DNA from: Pelobates cultripes
Lineage: Eukaryota; Chordata; Amphibia; Anura; Pelobatidae
Reading direction: 5' to 3'
Assembly: GCA_933207985.1 (NCBI GenBank)
Contig: OW240918.1
Location: 113,295,927 to 113,359,926, forward strand
DNA: 64,000 bases
In this document: piece after piece, positions 48,552 through 59,559 of the stretch
Layout: every line of letters begins with the position of its first letter
Numbering within the stretch: the first letter of the stretch is position 1
Notes under the pieces: model-generated
Seen by the model: the letters and a program-made list of their open reading frames with translations, nothing else
Databases searched by the model: none
What the model was told of the DNA's origin: nothing
Position numbers and translations under genes: made by a program

Positions 48552-50134
48552 ACACCCTGTTCCAAATTATTATGCAAATGATATGTTTCTCATTTACCTA
48601 AATAATTGATGAAAATAACAGTCAGCACAATTCTCATGTTATCAACTATTAAGAATACAATTCAAATTTTATTGAACAGACCTCATAATGATAACAGTAT
48701 TTTTTTAAACATAAAAAAACTTACAATGCACTGTTCCAAATTATTATGCACAGTAAGTTTCAAAACACTTTATAGGTTGTAAAGAACTGAAAATTGTTAT
48801 TTGTTGTGTTTGCAGCATATTTACTGAAATCAAAAGCTATTTCAATCAAACTTATAACAACATTTTAACTTTTTAAACATTTTAACAGGTCACGTTACAG
48901 TTTAACATAGGACCCCTTATTTGATAGCAGCTTCACAAGTCTTGCATCCATTGAACTTGTGAATTTTTGGACAGTTTCTGCTTGAATTTGTTTGCAAGAT
49001 GTCAGAATAGCCTCCCAGAGCTGCTGTTTGAATGTAAACTGCCTCCCACCCTTATAGATCCTTTGCTTGAGGATGATCCAAAGGTTCTCAATAGGACTGA
49101 GGTCAGGGGAGGATGGAGGCCACACCATGACTTTCTCTCCTTTTATCCCCATAGCAGCCATTGATGCAGAGGTATTCTTTGCAGGATAAGACAGAACATT
49201 GTCATGCATGAAGATGATTTTATTATGGAAAGCATAGTTCTTCCTTCTGTACCAGGGAAGAAAGTGGTCAGTCAGAAACTCCATGTACTTTGCAGAGGTC
49301 ATCTTTACACCTTCGGGGACCCTAAAGGGGCCGACCAGCTCTCTTCCCATGATTCCAGCCCAAAACATGACTCCACCACAGCCTTGCTGACGTTGCAGCC
49401 TTGTTTGAACAGGGTAGCCGTCCACCAACCATCCACTACTCCATCCATCTGGACCATCCAGGGTTGCACGGCACTCCTCAGTGAACAGGACTGTTTGAAA
49501 ATTAGTCTTCATGTATTTTTCTACCCAATGCAGCCGTTTCTGCTTGTGAGCATTGGTTAGTGGTGGCTGAATAGAAGGTTTATGCACAGTTGCAAGACTG
49601 GAGGACTCTACACCTTGATGTCCATGGGACTCCAGAGGCATCAGCAGCTTCAAATATCTGTTTGCTGCTATGTAATGGTATTTTAGCAGCTGCTCTCTTG
49701 ATCCGATGCATGGATCTGGCAGAAATCTTCCTCAATGTGCCTTTATCGGCACAAACCTGTCTGTGCTCTGAATCAGCCACAAATCTCTTAATAGTGCGAT
49801 GATCACGCTTAAGTTTTTGTGAAATATCTAATGTTTTCATACCTCGTCCAAGCCATTGATTTATTTCACTCTTTTCGGCAGCAGAGAGATCCTTTTTCTT
49901 CCCCATATGGCATGAAAATGGTGCTCTGCTTAATAGTGTGGAACACCCTCCTTTAGTAGTTTTTCCTTAAATTGGGCTCACCTGGCAATCTAATTATCAC
50001 ACGTGCCCGAGATTGTTTTCAGTGATCAAAAGAGCCCTGAGACACAATGCCATCCATGAGTTAAACTGAAAAACTAAATATTTAATCTTTGTGACACTTA
50101 AATAGAATTTGCATAATAATTTTGAACAGGGTGT
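48552..50134 (-). mobile_element. Tc1-like transposon, nearly complete
   Basis: The left end ACACCCTGTTCCAAATTATT and the right end, read on the minus strand, ACACCCTGTTCAAAATTATT form inverted repeats of about 28 bp. Flanks are TA-rich, as Tc1 elements require. A second copy of TGTTCCAAATTATTATGCA occurs internally at about 48731. One transposase gene runs on the minus strand, with one frame break. Confidence 0.9.
48895..49906 (-). pseudogene. Tc1-like transposase, one frameshift, altered first catalytic residue
   Basis: The N-terminal part at 49906-49580 begins MGKKKDLSAAEKSEI and has a helix-turn-helix region (TLDISQKLKRDHRTIKRF). Near 49590-49605 the frame shifts and continues in another frame to 48895. 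The DDE domain shows FTEECRATLDGPDGW, where the usual first Asp is Glu, then MHDNVLSYPAKN (second Asp), and SPDLSPIENLW (third acidic residue). I count 37 residues between the second Asp and the Glu, a DD37E-like spacing as described for the TRT group of Tc1-like elements. The frame break and the Asp-to-Glu change make it inactive. Confidence 0.85.
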
Positions 50135-50169
50135 TTATATATATAAATTAATATTTTTATTTTCTAGCA

Positions 50170-51130
50170 ATCAGTTCCTTGTACTTGTGACGAACTGAGC
50201 CTCGTCACGTGTTCGTGGAGGGGCCTGCTGGCCAGCCTCTTACCAAAAGACAATTGGCCCTTTAAAAAACTATGTGAACAGACTTGGTTCGGGGGATTTT
50301 CTATTTTATATTTGGTTCATGATTTTATATTTGGTTCGGGAACCACCCTGCAGCTTGTTAAGCCTAATTGCTGCTTTGTAGCAATTTCCACTGCAGTGTT
50401 CGTCTGGGTGGCCGCATTTCCTATTGACGGCCACGAGGTCACATGAACACAGACAGTTTTGTCGTCGAGTTCATGGAACTTTTTTCGGACACCGAAACTC
50501 CTGAACACTGCTGGACTTCCATGATTGCCTGGGTTCGGTTTTATAGCACTTAGGAAGACACTGTTTGGTGGAAACATTCCCACGTACAAGGGGAAGAAGC
50601 TCCAGGGTAAGACTATTGAGTTTGTTTGGTAGTTTGTTCGGTTTAAAACTACCGAACTAGATAAACTGCATGCCCTGATTCTCTGGAACTGTTTTGGGCA
50701 TGGGACCATGCGTGTGGTCGGTCAAATTATGACTTCCAGGAAATTTTGGGAGGATGTTGTGTGTTTTAAGGTATTTTGGGTGTTTTATAAAATTGTATGT
50801 TTTCTGTGCCTGGAGATAATTGAGTTTAATACAGTGCTGACTCAATTATATCCCAGACATAGGGGAGGGATTGACCTATTTTGTTTGGGAGTGTCCTGGA
50901 CCTGAGAGCCAATGTAATAGTGTGAATGTTTTTACAGTAGTCTACTCTCAGGTCCAGACGGGAGTGCCCCGTGCATGGGGACCTGCATATAAGGCCAGTT
51001 CTGGCTGCCATTAAAACGATTTGTTTTACCCTTCATGAAGTCTAGGCTCATGTTTGGGGGTTGGAGAGCTATATTTAGTCTGGGGATTGCTATACCCACT
51101 ATACTCCATTGGATCACAACACTTGCTCTT
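50170..51130. mobile_element. Candidate solo LTR
   Basis: A 0.95-kb block of distinct composition that starts near TGTGACGAACTGAGCCTC. Its right part (CTAGGCTCATGTTTGGGG and GGGATTGCTATACCC) resembles 47880-47990. No frame with retroviral motifs and no clear target duplication were found, so this assignment is weak. Confidence 0.35.
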
Positions 51131-51990
51131 GTAAGAGCAACCTGGAGAGCAAAAAACAAGGCGCAAGAGTGTACTGAGAACGGACAGCAACTGAAATAGC
51201 CTTCATTTCGGTGGGTCCCCACCTTAGATCTCAAGCTGATTTTAGCTCATCTTGTGCCATTACAGAGAGAACATATCAGACTGGTCCCACCCATACGGGC
51301 AGTTCTCAGTACACTCTTGCGCCCTGCTTTTTGCTCTCCATTAGTTCAAAAAGGGTAATCCAGACGTGGACTCCTTGCTCACGGTGTAGAGAGATATTAG
51401 CTATGCCTCACTGATGATGCCTAACAAGATTGAAACGATCGTCTGGGGTTGCTATGTCTCTTGTGCAGAGGGAACTTTCTGGCATTTTGGAACTGGACTG
51501 CCCGTACGGGTGGGACCAGTCTGATATGTTTCAGAGATCTTCTCTCTGTAATGGCACAAGATGAGCTAAAACCAGCTTGAGAACTGAGTGGGGACCCACT
51601 GAAGGGCAGGCTATTTTAGTTGCTGTCCGTTCTCAGTACAGTCTTGCGCCCTGCGTTTTGCTCTCCATAAGTTTAAAGGGTAATCCAGACGTGGACCCCT
51701 TGCTCACGGTGCCTGGAGAGATATTAGCTATGATTCACTGATGATGCCTAACAAGGTTGAAACGATCGTCTGGGGTTGCTATGTCTCTCATGCAGAGGGA
51801 ACTTGCTGGCATTTCAGATCTGGACTGCTCGTACGGGTGGGACCAGTCTGATATGCTTCAGATTTGTTCTCTTTGTAATGGCACAAGATGAGCTAAAACC
51901 AGCTTGAGAACTGAGTGGGGACCCACCGAAGGGCTGGCTATTTTAGTCGCTGTCTGTTCTCAGTACACTCTTGAGCCCAGCGTCGTAATG
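51130..51990. repeat. 327-bp tandem repeat with an inverted partial copy
   Basis: GTTCTCAGTACANTCTTG starts at 51302, 51629 and 51956, exactly 327 bp apart, giving two full units and the start of a third. Each unit holds the palindrome-like AAACGATCGTCTGGGGTTGC. The stretch 51145-51300 is a partial copy in the opposite direction (AGCAAAAAACAAGGCGCAAG), so the left side can fold back on the array. Confidence 0.9.
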
Positions 51991-51999
51991 GCGGTGTCT

Positions 52000-52850
52000 G
52001 GTGGCCGGCGAAGCCACGCGGCCACTGCTCTCACTGCTTAAAAGTGTGTAGCTCCTCTGTTGCGGAGTAGTGTCCACAAGCTTTTACAGAGCTGATCTAG
52101 TGCCGCCATGTGCTGGGGTAGTGGCTGGGTGCCTGTACCTTTGGGCTGGGGCCTGTGCTGGGCCATCATCTTGGTTTTGCTTTGGCTGTGTTGCACCCCT
52201 GCCATCTGCGTGGCCCGCCGATCTGTCTTCAGGTGTGCATAGTGTGGCTTGTGAGGACCAGGATGACCCCCGCCAGTCCAAAAGGGGGGGAGGTCGTTTG
52301 TCAGGCTGTTCCGAAGTTCCGAGCTCGGGGGAGTAGCCGTCTCACCCCGGCTACAGCTCCTGTAGGCCACGGTAGGTGCTTGGTGCCCACGGCCCGGACG
52401 GGCGTCGGGAGTGTGTCTGTCGCTGCTGTAGTGCACCCCCAGCTTTGGTTGTCTATGGGCTTTTCAGTCGTTATTGTTGGGGTTGTTTTAGCCGTCGGGC
52501 AGGAGCTCATGCGGTCAACGTCCACTCTGCTTGGCGGTCAGGTTCCGCCCCCCCATCCATTCTATTTTTATAATTATCCACTGTGTTATTTATGTTTATT
52601 GATAATGTTTAATAGCTCCTGGATATTTCCACTATATTGTATAGTGTTTTTCAAATCCAGAGTCCTATCCTGATGTCTGAGGTTTACTCTCTGGTGTCTT
52701 GGATCTCCCATTAAGTATATCACCAAAAAGCTCAGTGTGGGTGGGGGCCGGAGCCAGCAACTAACCAGAGCAGATGTGCACCAGCAGAGCTCCGCCAAAC
52801 CAAGCCTGGAAAAAGCCTTTTAACCCACACTAATTCAACCCACATCGAGA
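52000..52850. other. GC-rich unclassified stretch upstream of the L1/Tx1 ORF1
   Basis: The composition differs from the surroundings and several overlapping frames are open on both strands, but none shows a known motif. It could be the 5' UTR of the L1/Tx1 element that follows, or another element. Confidence 0.4.
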
Positions 52851-53006
52851 TAAAACAAGATGGGGAAGAAAGCCAAACACCAAGGGGCAGTGAAACCGGC
52901 AGAGGCACGCGACAAAGGCCCAGAGCCTCACCGCGCCCAAAAAACATGGCAACGCAGCCTCGGCCTCCTCCGAGGAACAAGTTATGGATGAGCTGGATGA
53001 ATTCCC

Positions 53007-53548
53007 TGTCAGGGATCTTACCTGGAGTGGGAGTCCGGCACGCAGAGTTGAGGCACCCTTTGCAATTCGACACAGACCGAGGGGACTCAGGACAGAAATC
53101 CCCAAGGCTGTGACACAGTGCACTGGGGCTGAAATAACCAGTGCTTCCTGGAACGCAGTACAGACAAGGATATCCAGAAGAGTAGTCAGTATCAGAATCA
53201 GAAGTCAGGACGGGCAGCAATCAAAACAGTAGACGAGCAGGAGATCAAAAGCAGGAGTCAGATGAACAGCAGTGAAACCAAACAGGAACAGGAAACACGA
53301 TCTGACAACGAGAACCAGCCTTGCGGGGTTTAAATAGGGAGTCTCAGCCAATCATCAAGGAACCAGGAACAGGTGTGCACATTCCAGGCATACAGGCTCA
53401 GACTACAGGATACCAAGAACAACCAGAAACAGTCAAAGATGCGTGGAGCTCAATGCAAGGATACCGACTGGGATGCAGGAAACTCAGGTTTGATCCCAGC
53501 CAGACCCAAATACACAATATTGTGTAAAGCACAATGGTGATCCTGACA
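53007..53548 (-). repeat. 3' LTR of the gag-only element
   Basis: TG...CA-bounded LTR of 542 bp, downstream in the reading direction. Preceded on the minus strand by the polypurine tract. Confidence 0.93.
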
Positions 53549-53607
53549 TTACCCCCCCTTCAAAGACGCCGTAGGCGAGAAGAGGAACGCAACTACGACC
53601 CAGGAGG

Positions 53608-54660
53608 TTACTTTTTGGATTTCTTGGCTTTGGTGGTACTAGTAGGAACAGAGGTCATAGCTTGTAGGGCCTTTTCAAATACTTGCAAGTCCTCCTTCCG
53701 GACTAGAGTCCCATTAGAGGCATAGGTACAGCCAGAAAGAGGGTCTTCCTTGACAGGACTTGTAGTGGTTGTGGTGCTTGCCTTCTTAGAAGCAGAATCT
53801 TTAGTAGAAATAGAGATCTCAGGTTCTTTAGTAACAGATTCCTGCACAACCTCAGGAGCAACGACTGTAGAAGGCTGAGGATTGGACAGAGTGGTCAAGC
53901 AAGGACAGGCAGCATGTTGGCAGACAGGTCTCATAGGATATGCCAGAGTAGTACCCAGACGGAGAACCCGAGACCTAGATGGACGAATGGGACAAAAAGA
54001 TATTAAATGTCCCATCTCCCCACAATAATAACACAGTCCATGCGCCATCCTTCTTGCCCTTTCTTGAGATGACTGACGGAACCTAACCAGTCCAATCTCC
54101 ATGGGTTCCTCCGCCTCCCTGCCAGATTTATACGATGTTTCGGGAGACTTGGGAGCGGTAGGGTTAGCTGTAACATCAGTCCGAGTGAAAGGAGTAGTGT
54201 AGTCCATTTCCAGTCCGGGTTGCAATATGTGTGAAGCAACAGTAGGTGATCTATGTACATATGACTTTTGTGTCTTGTTGCATTGTAAACCCAGGGACCG
54301 AATAAAGGACTCCCAGGAATCTAGGACTGGGCTTTTGGCGAGTAACAACTGGTGGGCCCAGATCTTAAGGTGCCCCGACAATAAGGTAATCGCTGTCCTC
54401 ACTTTAATGACGTCTGTGGCATAGGTAAGTGGTCTCAGGGAGAACAGGACCTCGCAATCAACTTTGAAGGTATCATACTTAGACCGGATCCCAGAAAATT
54501 TCTCGGGTAGAGCAACCAGCGGTTCAGAGAGTCCAGAGTCATAGGTTACTCTCCCTTTAAGGGAAGCCAGCTCCTGCTGTAAGCCCTGCAAAGCCTGGGT
54601 GAGCTGGGAAACTTGCTGGGTCAAGGCTGCAACGGTAATCTTCAACTCTGCAGACTCCAT
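53608..54660 (-). CDS. Gag-like protein with one zinc knuckle
   Basis: Open minus-strand frame of 350 codons from the ATG at 54660. The longer frame from 54792 begins inside the LTR and is less likely. The N-terminus is a coiled-coil-like Leu/Gln-rich stretch (residues 1-35). A capsid-like middle region follows, with PEKFSGIRSKYDTFKVDCE as in Ty3/gypsy-type gag. Near the middle a CCHC knuckle reads CYYCGEMGHLISFC. The C-terminal part is Ser/Thr-rich with a Lys-rich end. No pol genes follow, so the element would depend on enzymes supplied elsewhere. The frame is uninterrupted, in line with the near-identical LTRs. Confidence 0.85.
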   Translation of the reverse strand: MESAELKITVAALTQQVSQLTQALQGLQQELASLKGRVTYDSGLSEPLVALPEKFSGIRSKYDTFKVDCEVLFSLRPLTYATDVIKVRTAITLLSGHLKIWAHQLLLAKSPVLDSWESFIRSLGLQCNKTQKSYVHRSPTVASHILQPGLEMDYTTPFTRTDVTANPTAPKSPETSYKSGREAEEPMEIGLVRFRQSSQERARRMAHGLCYYCGEMGHLISFCPIRPSRSRVLRLGTTLAYPMRPVCQHAACPCLTTLSNPQPSTVVAPEVVQESVTKEPEISISTKDSASKKASTTTTTSPVKEDPLSGCTYASNGTLVRKEDLQVFEKALQAMTSVPTSTTKAKKSKK

Positions 54661-54675
54661 TTGGTCAGATCGTAC

Positions 54676-55223
54676 TGTCAGGGATCTTACCTGGAGTGGG
54701 AGTCCGACACGCAGAGTTGAGGCACCCTTTGCAATTCGACACAGACCGAGGGGACTCAGGACAGAAATCCCCAAGGCTGTGACACAGTGCACTGGGGCTG
54801 AAATAACCAGTGCTTCCTGGAACGCAGTACAGACAAAGGATATCCAGAAGAGTAGTCAGTATCAGAATCAGAAGTCAGGACGGGCAGCAATCAGGCGAAA
54901 ACAGTAGACGAGCAGGAGATCAAAAGCAGGAGTCAGATGAACAGCAGTGAAACCAAACAGGAACAGGAAACACGATCTGACAACGAGAACCAGCCTTGCG
55001 GGGTTTAAATAGGGAGTCTCAGCCAATCATCAAGGAACCAGGAACAGGTGTGCACATTCCAGGCATACAGGCTCAGACTACAGGATACCAAGAACAACCA
55101 GAAACAGTCAAAGATGCGTGGAGCTCAATGCAAGGATACCGACTGGGATGCAGGAAACTCAGGTTTGATCCCAGCCAGACCCAAATACACAATATTGTGT
55201 AAAGCACAATGGTGATCCTGACA
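54676..55223 (-). repeat. 5' LTR of the gag-only element
   Basis: 548 bp; it carries five extra bases near 54893 and one near 54837 relative to the other LTR. A primer-binding site of the usual TGG type was not evident directly after it. Confidence 0.93.
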
Positions 55224-56140
55224 TTCCCGGCCTCAGGGGGACTATACCACCCCTCCTCTGACGAGGATAGCGAGCTGCCCTCCACGAAGGGGGATTTTAG
55301 ATGTTTGCAGCAGACGTTGCCACACTGCGCAAAGAAATACACAGTGTAGAGGGGCGAGTCAAGACTATAGCGGAAGACTCGCAGGACCTCACTGTACGAT
55401 GCACACAGATAGAAGCCCATAACGCTGAAGTACAGTGCAATCAGGTTCAGCTCAATAACCGCCTTGACGCACTAGAGGACAGGAACAGGAGCAGAAACAT
55501 AAAGATCCGAGGGGTCCCGGAGACAGTGCCCCCGGGTGACCTATCGCAATTCGTCAGTAGGCTCCTTACCTCCCTACTCACGCCACAACAGGCGAAAATG
55601 GATACGATCGATGGGGTCTACCGCATACCGAGGGCCACCAGAGCTCCAGCAGACACCCCACGAGACGTCATACTGCAGCTACTGACACGGTCGGCCCAAC
55701 TCACCATCATGGCAGCGGTGAGAGGAAAAGCTACCCTCCCATTTGAAAATGCCACTCTGTCCTTCTACCAGGACTTATCCAGACCCACCTTACTATGGAG
55801 AAGCAGGTTCAAGCCGCTAACCACCACACTCCGCCAACACGCCATCACATATCGCTTGGCATTCCCTAGAAGCCTAGTCATCTCTCATGGGGGCGCGACA
55901 ACCCGCATAACTGAAGCGGAGGAGATGGAATCGATGCTGACAGCACTGGGGCTACCGCAACACACAGTGCAGACCACTCAAGCCTCAAGACAACAACCTC
56001 CTCACGTGTGTGACATGTCTAAAGTCCAATCGTTGCAGCCGACCAGAGTCACTGCTTCACCCTCTACCGCGTTCAAAGAACAAAGGGTCGGCCGCCAATC
56101 AACGGGCACCTTAGACTTGGGAGAAACAACAGGGCGATGA

Positions 56141-56882
56141 GCCGACGGGGCTGCTGGAATACAAGAACGCTGAGACTGAGTTTAAGTCTGACTTTAATTT
56201 TCATGTTATTTTACATTTTTGGTTGTTTTGATCAATTTAGACCGTTATCTACCCTGACTCGGACTGGCAAGGGCTCGGGCACCTGACCGAGATGATGATA
56301 TACTGCCGGCGGAGCCGGCTGACCGGGACACTTACCGCTGCAGATGAGAGAACCTCCATATACCTCATTCTAGCCCCTGTCAGAGACTGGTACTGGTCAA
56401 CTGCTTGTTTTTATTTTAACTAACTTAACAACAGTGAGTTGGTATTGGCTAGGGTCGTATTTACATCACAGTGGCCCATGCTTTCAAGCATAGCAATAGT
56501 ACCACTAAATCTTACCCCTAGCTTAACACACGCCTGAAATCTAGCAAGGTGAAATACCTACATACTAAGGAGCTAGTTAACACAGCACCGATTGACCCCT
56601 GCTTCGTCTCGAGTATTTTACCGCTCAATGCATTGTAGTAAATCAACACATTCACTCAGCTTGATAACGCTACACCTGCTCAAGCCTAAAAAGTACACAC
56701 ACACACACACACACACACTCAAGGAAAAGCTCTTACACCACAAAATTATTTCAGGCCACATCTCTGACAGGAAGATGATCTAGACCAAGCCGACACACAC
56801 ACAGATTAAGCCTTACCCTGCGAAGGGCCTAGCAGGATCGTTATTATTATAATTTACACAGCATGGCCAAGCCACTCTTAGT
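56141..56882. other. Sequence between L1/Tx1 ORF1 and the piggyBac element
   Basis: No supported frame. Contains a CA microsatellite at about 56697-56718. Probably further L1/Tx1 sequence, but no ORF2 motifs are visible. Confidence 0.5.
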
Positions 56883-57545
56883 TTAACCCCTTCAGGACGG
56901 GTGACGGACGAGGTCCGTCATCCTGGGGATGCCCTTAACGACGGGTGACGGACCTCGTCCGTCACGCGGTAAAATTAACCCCGCGATCGCCGCAGTGCCG
57001 GCGATCGCGGGGTTAACGCTGTTGCTGGGTGCCTTCGAGTCAGGGGCAGACCAGCAACAGCAAATCGCGATGTCCCAGCACATGTGATCGCTGTGACAGC
57101 CAGTCACAGCGGTCACAATGCTGCTGGGACATCTGATCCGCCTCCCTCCACCTCTTGTGGGTTTGTGAAGTGGAGAGAGACGGATCGGTGCTACATTGTT
57201 TCCCTGAATATTAGCTAAGTTATAATAAAAATTACCTATCCCTTTCCCCTGTCAAAAAAAAAAAATTAACCCTTTCCCTGCTGCTTGATCACTGCTAGCA
57301 GTGATCAATATACAGGTCACAGTACTTTACTGTGATCTATTTTTTTTTTTACACTTAAGGGTTAAATTTTTTTTTTTTTTGTAACCCTAAGGGGTTCAAT
57401 TTTATTATTTTATTTTATTAATTTGTGATTTAGTTAGTTGGGTGGGTGGAATTTAGTGTTAATTGGGGAATTTAGTTAGGGGTAAAAAAAAAAAGTTTAG
57501 TTATTTAGTTAAAGTTTTTTTGTTTCTGTGTTAACTGTATTAACA

Positions 57546-59225
57546 ATGTTGCGAAAGTATAGCGCAGAGGAGGCTTATGCCCTGTTAGCCGCTGACTCAG
57601 AGGCGACCGACACTGCCTCAGAGAGTGACGCAGGGAGTGACGCAGGGGACAGGGACTATGTGCCAGATTCTGCAGTAACATCAGAGGAAATCGCTGATTC
57701 CCCTAATGTTCAATATGGCACAGATGACTGGGTACCCCCTAATCATTTTTCGCCAGACATCCCAGTGTTCACTGCCAATCCTGGCATACAGGCTGACCTG
57801 TCTGGCTATAATGCGCTGGATTGTATGGAGCTGTTTTTGGGGGATGATTTTTTTGGGGAGGTAGTTACCCAGACAAATCTGTATGCGGAGCAATATCTTG
57901 CACGCAACCAAGACTCCCGAATCGCCAGGACAGAGAGATGGTACCCAACCAGTGTGCCAGAAATTAAACAATTCTGGGCACTGACAATGTTAATGGGGAT
58001 AGTTAAAAAGCCCACAATTAGAATGTATTGGACTAAAAATCCTATTTTTAATACCCCCATTTTTTCCCAGACAATGCATAGGGAGCGATATGAGGACATA
58101 CTGCGTTTTATGCACTTTAATGACAATATGAAGTGCCCCCCAAAAGGTCATCCACAGTATGACATTCTTTATAAAATACGCCCCCTAATTTCCCACTTAA
58201 ATGAAAAATGTGCCACTATTTACACCCCCAAAAAACACATTTCAATTGATGAGTCCCTCATGAAATATAAGGGAAGACTGGGATTTAGACAATATATCCC
58301 ATCCAAAAGATCCCGGTATGGGATCAAATTTTATAAATTATGTGAAAGTGGCAGTGGCTATGTATACACCTTCCGTGTATACGAAGGAAGGGATAGCCAC
58401 ATTGATCCCCCAGGTTGCCCAGATATAATAGGGACAAGTGGGAAAATTGTCTGGGATTTAATAATGCCCTTACTTAACTATGGTTATCACTTATACATCG
58501 ATAACTTTTATAACAGCATCCCACTCTTACAAATGCTGTACTGTTTTGAGACCGTGGCCTGTGGCACTATCAGGAAGAGTCGCACAGGTTTCCCAAAGGC
58601 TCTAGCAGAAAAAAAATTAAAAAAGGGGGAAACAGCAGCTCTCTGCCAGAATGAACTGCTGGCACTCAAGTACCGCGATAAAAAGGAGGTTTTCATCCTA
58701 ACTACCATCCACGGGGAAAACACTCGCAGGGTCGCAGTTCGTGGCAGAGAGGAATATAAACGGGTGCCAGTCTGCATACAGCAATATAATCGACATATGG
58801 GGGGAGTTGATCTGTCCGATCAACTAATGCAGCCGTATCTAATCATGCGCAAAACCAGGGCATGGTATAAAAAAGTGGGCATATATATAATGCAGACGGC
58901 AGTCCACAATGCCTTTATTATTTTTAAAAAGGCAAATGCTCAGCTGAAATGCACATTCCTTTCATTTCAATTTCAGCTAATTTCTGGGTTACTTGAGTGC
59001 CACAGAGGGGGACCATCAGTCGAGCTTAGCAGAAGAATGGAGGTAGGTCACTTCTGCTTCAAGATTCCATCAACCCCCAGAAAGAAAAACCCCCAGAAAA
59101 GATGCAGGGTGTGTTACAAGAGGGGCGTAAGAGTTGAGACTAGCTATTACTGCCCTGATTGCCCCTCTCAGCCCGGCCTATGTATTGGCCACTGTTTTAA
59201 AGTTTTCCACACCCAGGCCGAATAA
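57546..59225 (+). CDS. Intact piggyBac transposase (PGBD4-like)
   Basis: Uninterrupted frame. The ATG at 57546 (MLRKYSAEEAYALL) gives 559 aa; an in-frame ATG at 57528 would add six residues. An acidic N-terminal region (residues 15-60) is followed by the DDE_Tnp_1_7 domain. The three catalytic Asp residues are visible in ISIDESLMKY (codon 58248), LYIDNFYNS (58500) and MGGVDLSDQ (58809), with a further Asp three residues after the third. The C-terminus has a Cys/His cluster, CRVCYKRGV then YYCPDCPSQPGLC and GHCFKVFH, the cross-braced zinc finger of piggyBac proteins. Family role: cut-and-paste transposition at TTAA. Intactness suggests a young or recently active copy. Confidence 0.95.
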   Translation: MLRKYSAEEAYALLAADSEATDTASESDAGSDAGDRDYVPDSAVTSEEIADSPNVQYGTDDWVPPNHFSPDIPVFTANPGIQADLSGYNALDCMELFLGDDFFGEVVTQTNLYAEQYLARNQDSRIARTERWYPTSVPEIKQFWALTMLMGIVKKPTIRMYWTKNPIFNTPIFSQTMHRERYEDILRFMHFNDNMKCPPKGHPQYDILYKIRPLISHLNEKCATIYTPKKHISIDESLMKYKGRLGFRQYIPSKRSRYGIKFYKLCESGSGYVYTFRVYEGRDSHIDPPGCPDIIGTSGKIVWDLIMPLLNYGYHLYIDNFYNSIPLLQMLYCFETVACGTIRKSRTGFPKALAEKKLKKGETAALCQNELLALKYRDKKEVFILTTIHGENTRRVAVRGREEYKRVPVCIQQYNRHMGGVDLSDQLMQPYLIMRKTRAWYKKVGIYIMQTAVHNAFIIFKKANAQLKCTFLSFQFQLISGLLECHRGGPSVELSRRMEVGHFCFKIPSTPRKKNPQKRCRVCYKRGVRVETSYYCPDCPSQPGLCIGHCFKVFHTQAE

Positions 59226-59559
59226 GCAGACCAGTTTTGGGGTCTGAATTTAGTCAACTGTCTGGTTACCAAATCTTGGCTTTGTCTCCCGTTTATCCTG
59301 TCTTCTCTGATCCTTGACCTCGGCTTGTCCTATCGTTGTTCCGTTTCTCTTTACCCCTTTGGCCTCGGCTTGTACCTTGACTATTCTCTGCTTGTATAGC
59401 CCGGCCATTCTAAGGACCGGTATTACAAGTGTCTCTCTCTGTGTTCTCTCTCTTTGTAGTCTGTCTGTGTTTTGGAATCCGTGACAGCGTTGCCCGTGAC
59501 ACAGATCACTGGGTACTACCCCCAGATAGGATTAAGCCAACTATTCCCCCTTTTCACAG

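Larger units (their letters stand above)
53007..55223 (-). mobile_element. Complete short LTR retrotransposon, gag only
   Basis: Left LTR 53007-53548 and right LTR 54676-55223 each start TGTCAGGGATCTTACC and end GATCCTGACA. They differ at only about three places (one substitution, indels of one and five bases), so the insertion is recent. Host flanks are TTCCC at 53002-53006 and 55224-55228, an exact 5-bp target duplication. The element reads on the minus strand: a gag frame, then a polypurine tract GAAGGGGGGGTAA beside the downstream LTR. The internal region is only 1.1 kb and has no protease, reverse transcriptase or integrase. Confidence 0.95.
52861..56140 (+). pseudogene. L1/Tx1-type ORF1, interrupted by an LTR element
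   Basis: The left part starts with ATG at 52861 (MGKKAKHQGA) and runs to 53006 with a frame change. The right part resumes at 55224 and continues as an open frame from 55301 to 56140 (279 codons). That frame has a coiled coil (about residues 1-60), then RNIKIRGVPETVPPGDL, the start of the L1-type RNA-recognition region, and then PRDVILQLL and the C-terminal domain with LSFYQDLSRPTL. These are the features of an L1/Tx1 ORF1 RNA-binding protein. The 2.2-kb LTR element lies in between. A further frame change occurs just before 55301. Downstream ORF2 was not seen before the piggyBac element begins. Confidence 0.8.

Noticed and set aside
52155..52673. 172-codon plus frame and overlapping minus frames in the GC-rich stretch
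   Set aside because: No domain or motif, several frames are open at once, and the region lies next to an L1/Tx1 5' end.
53321..53527. Identical 68-codon frames in both LTRs (also 54996-55202)
   Set aside because: They occur twice only because the LTRs are duplicates; no protein motif.
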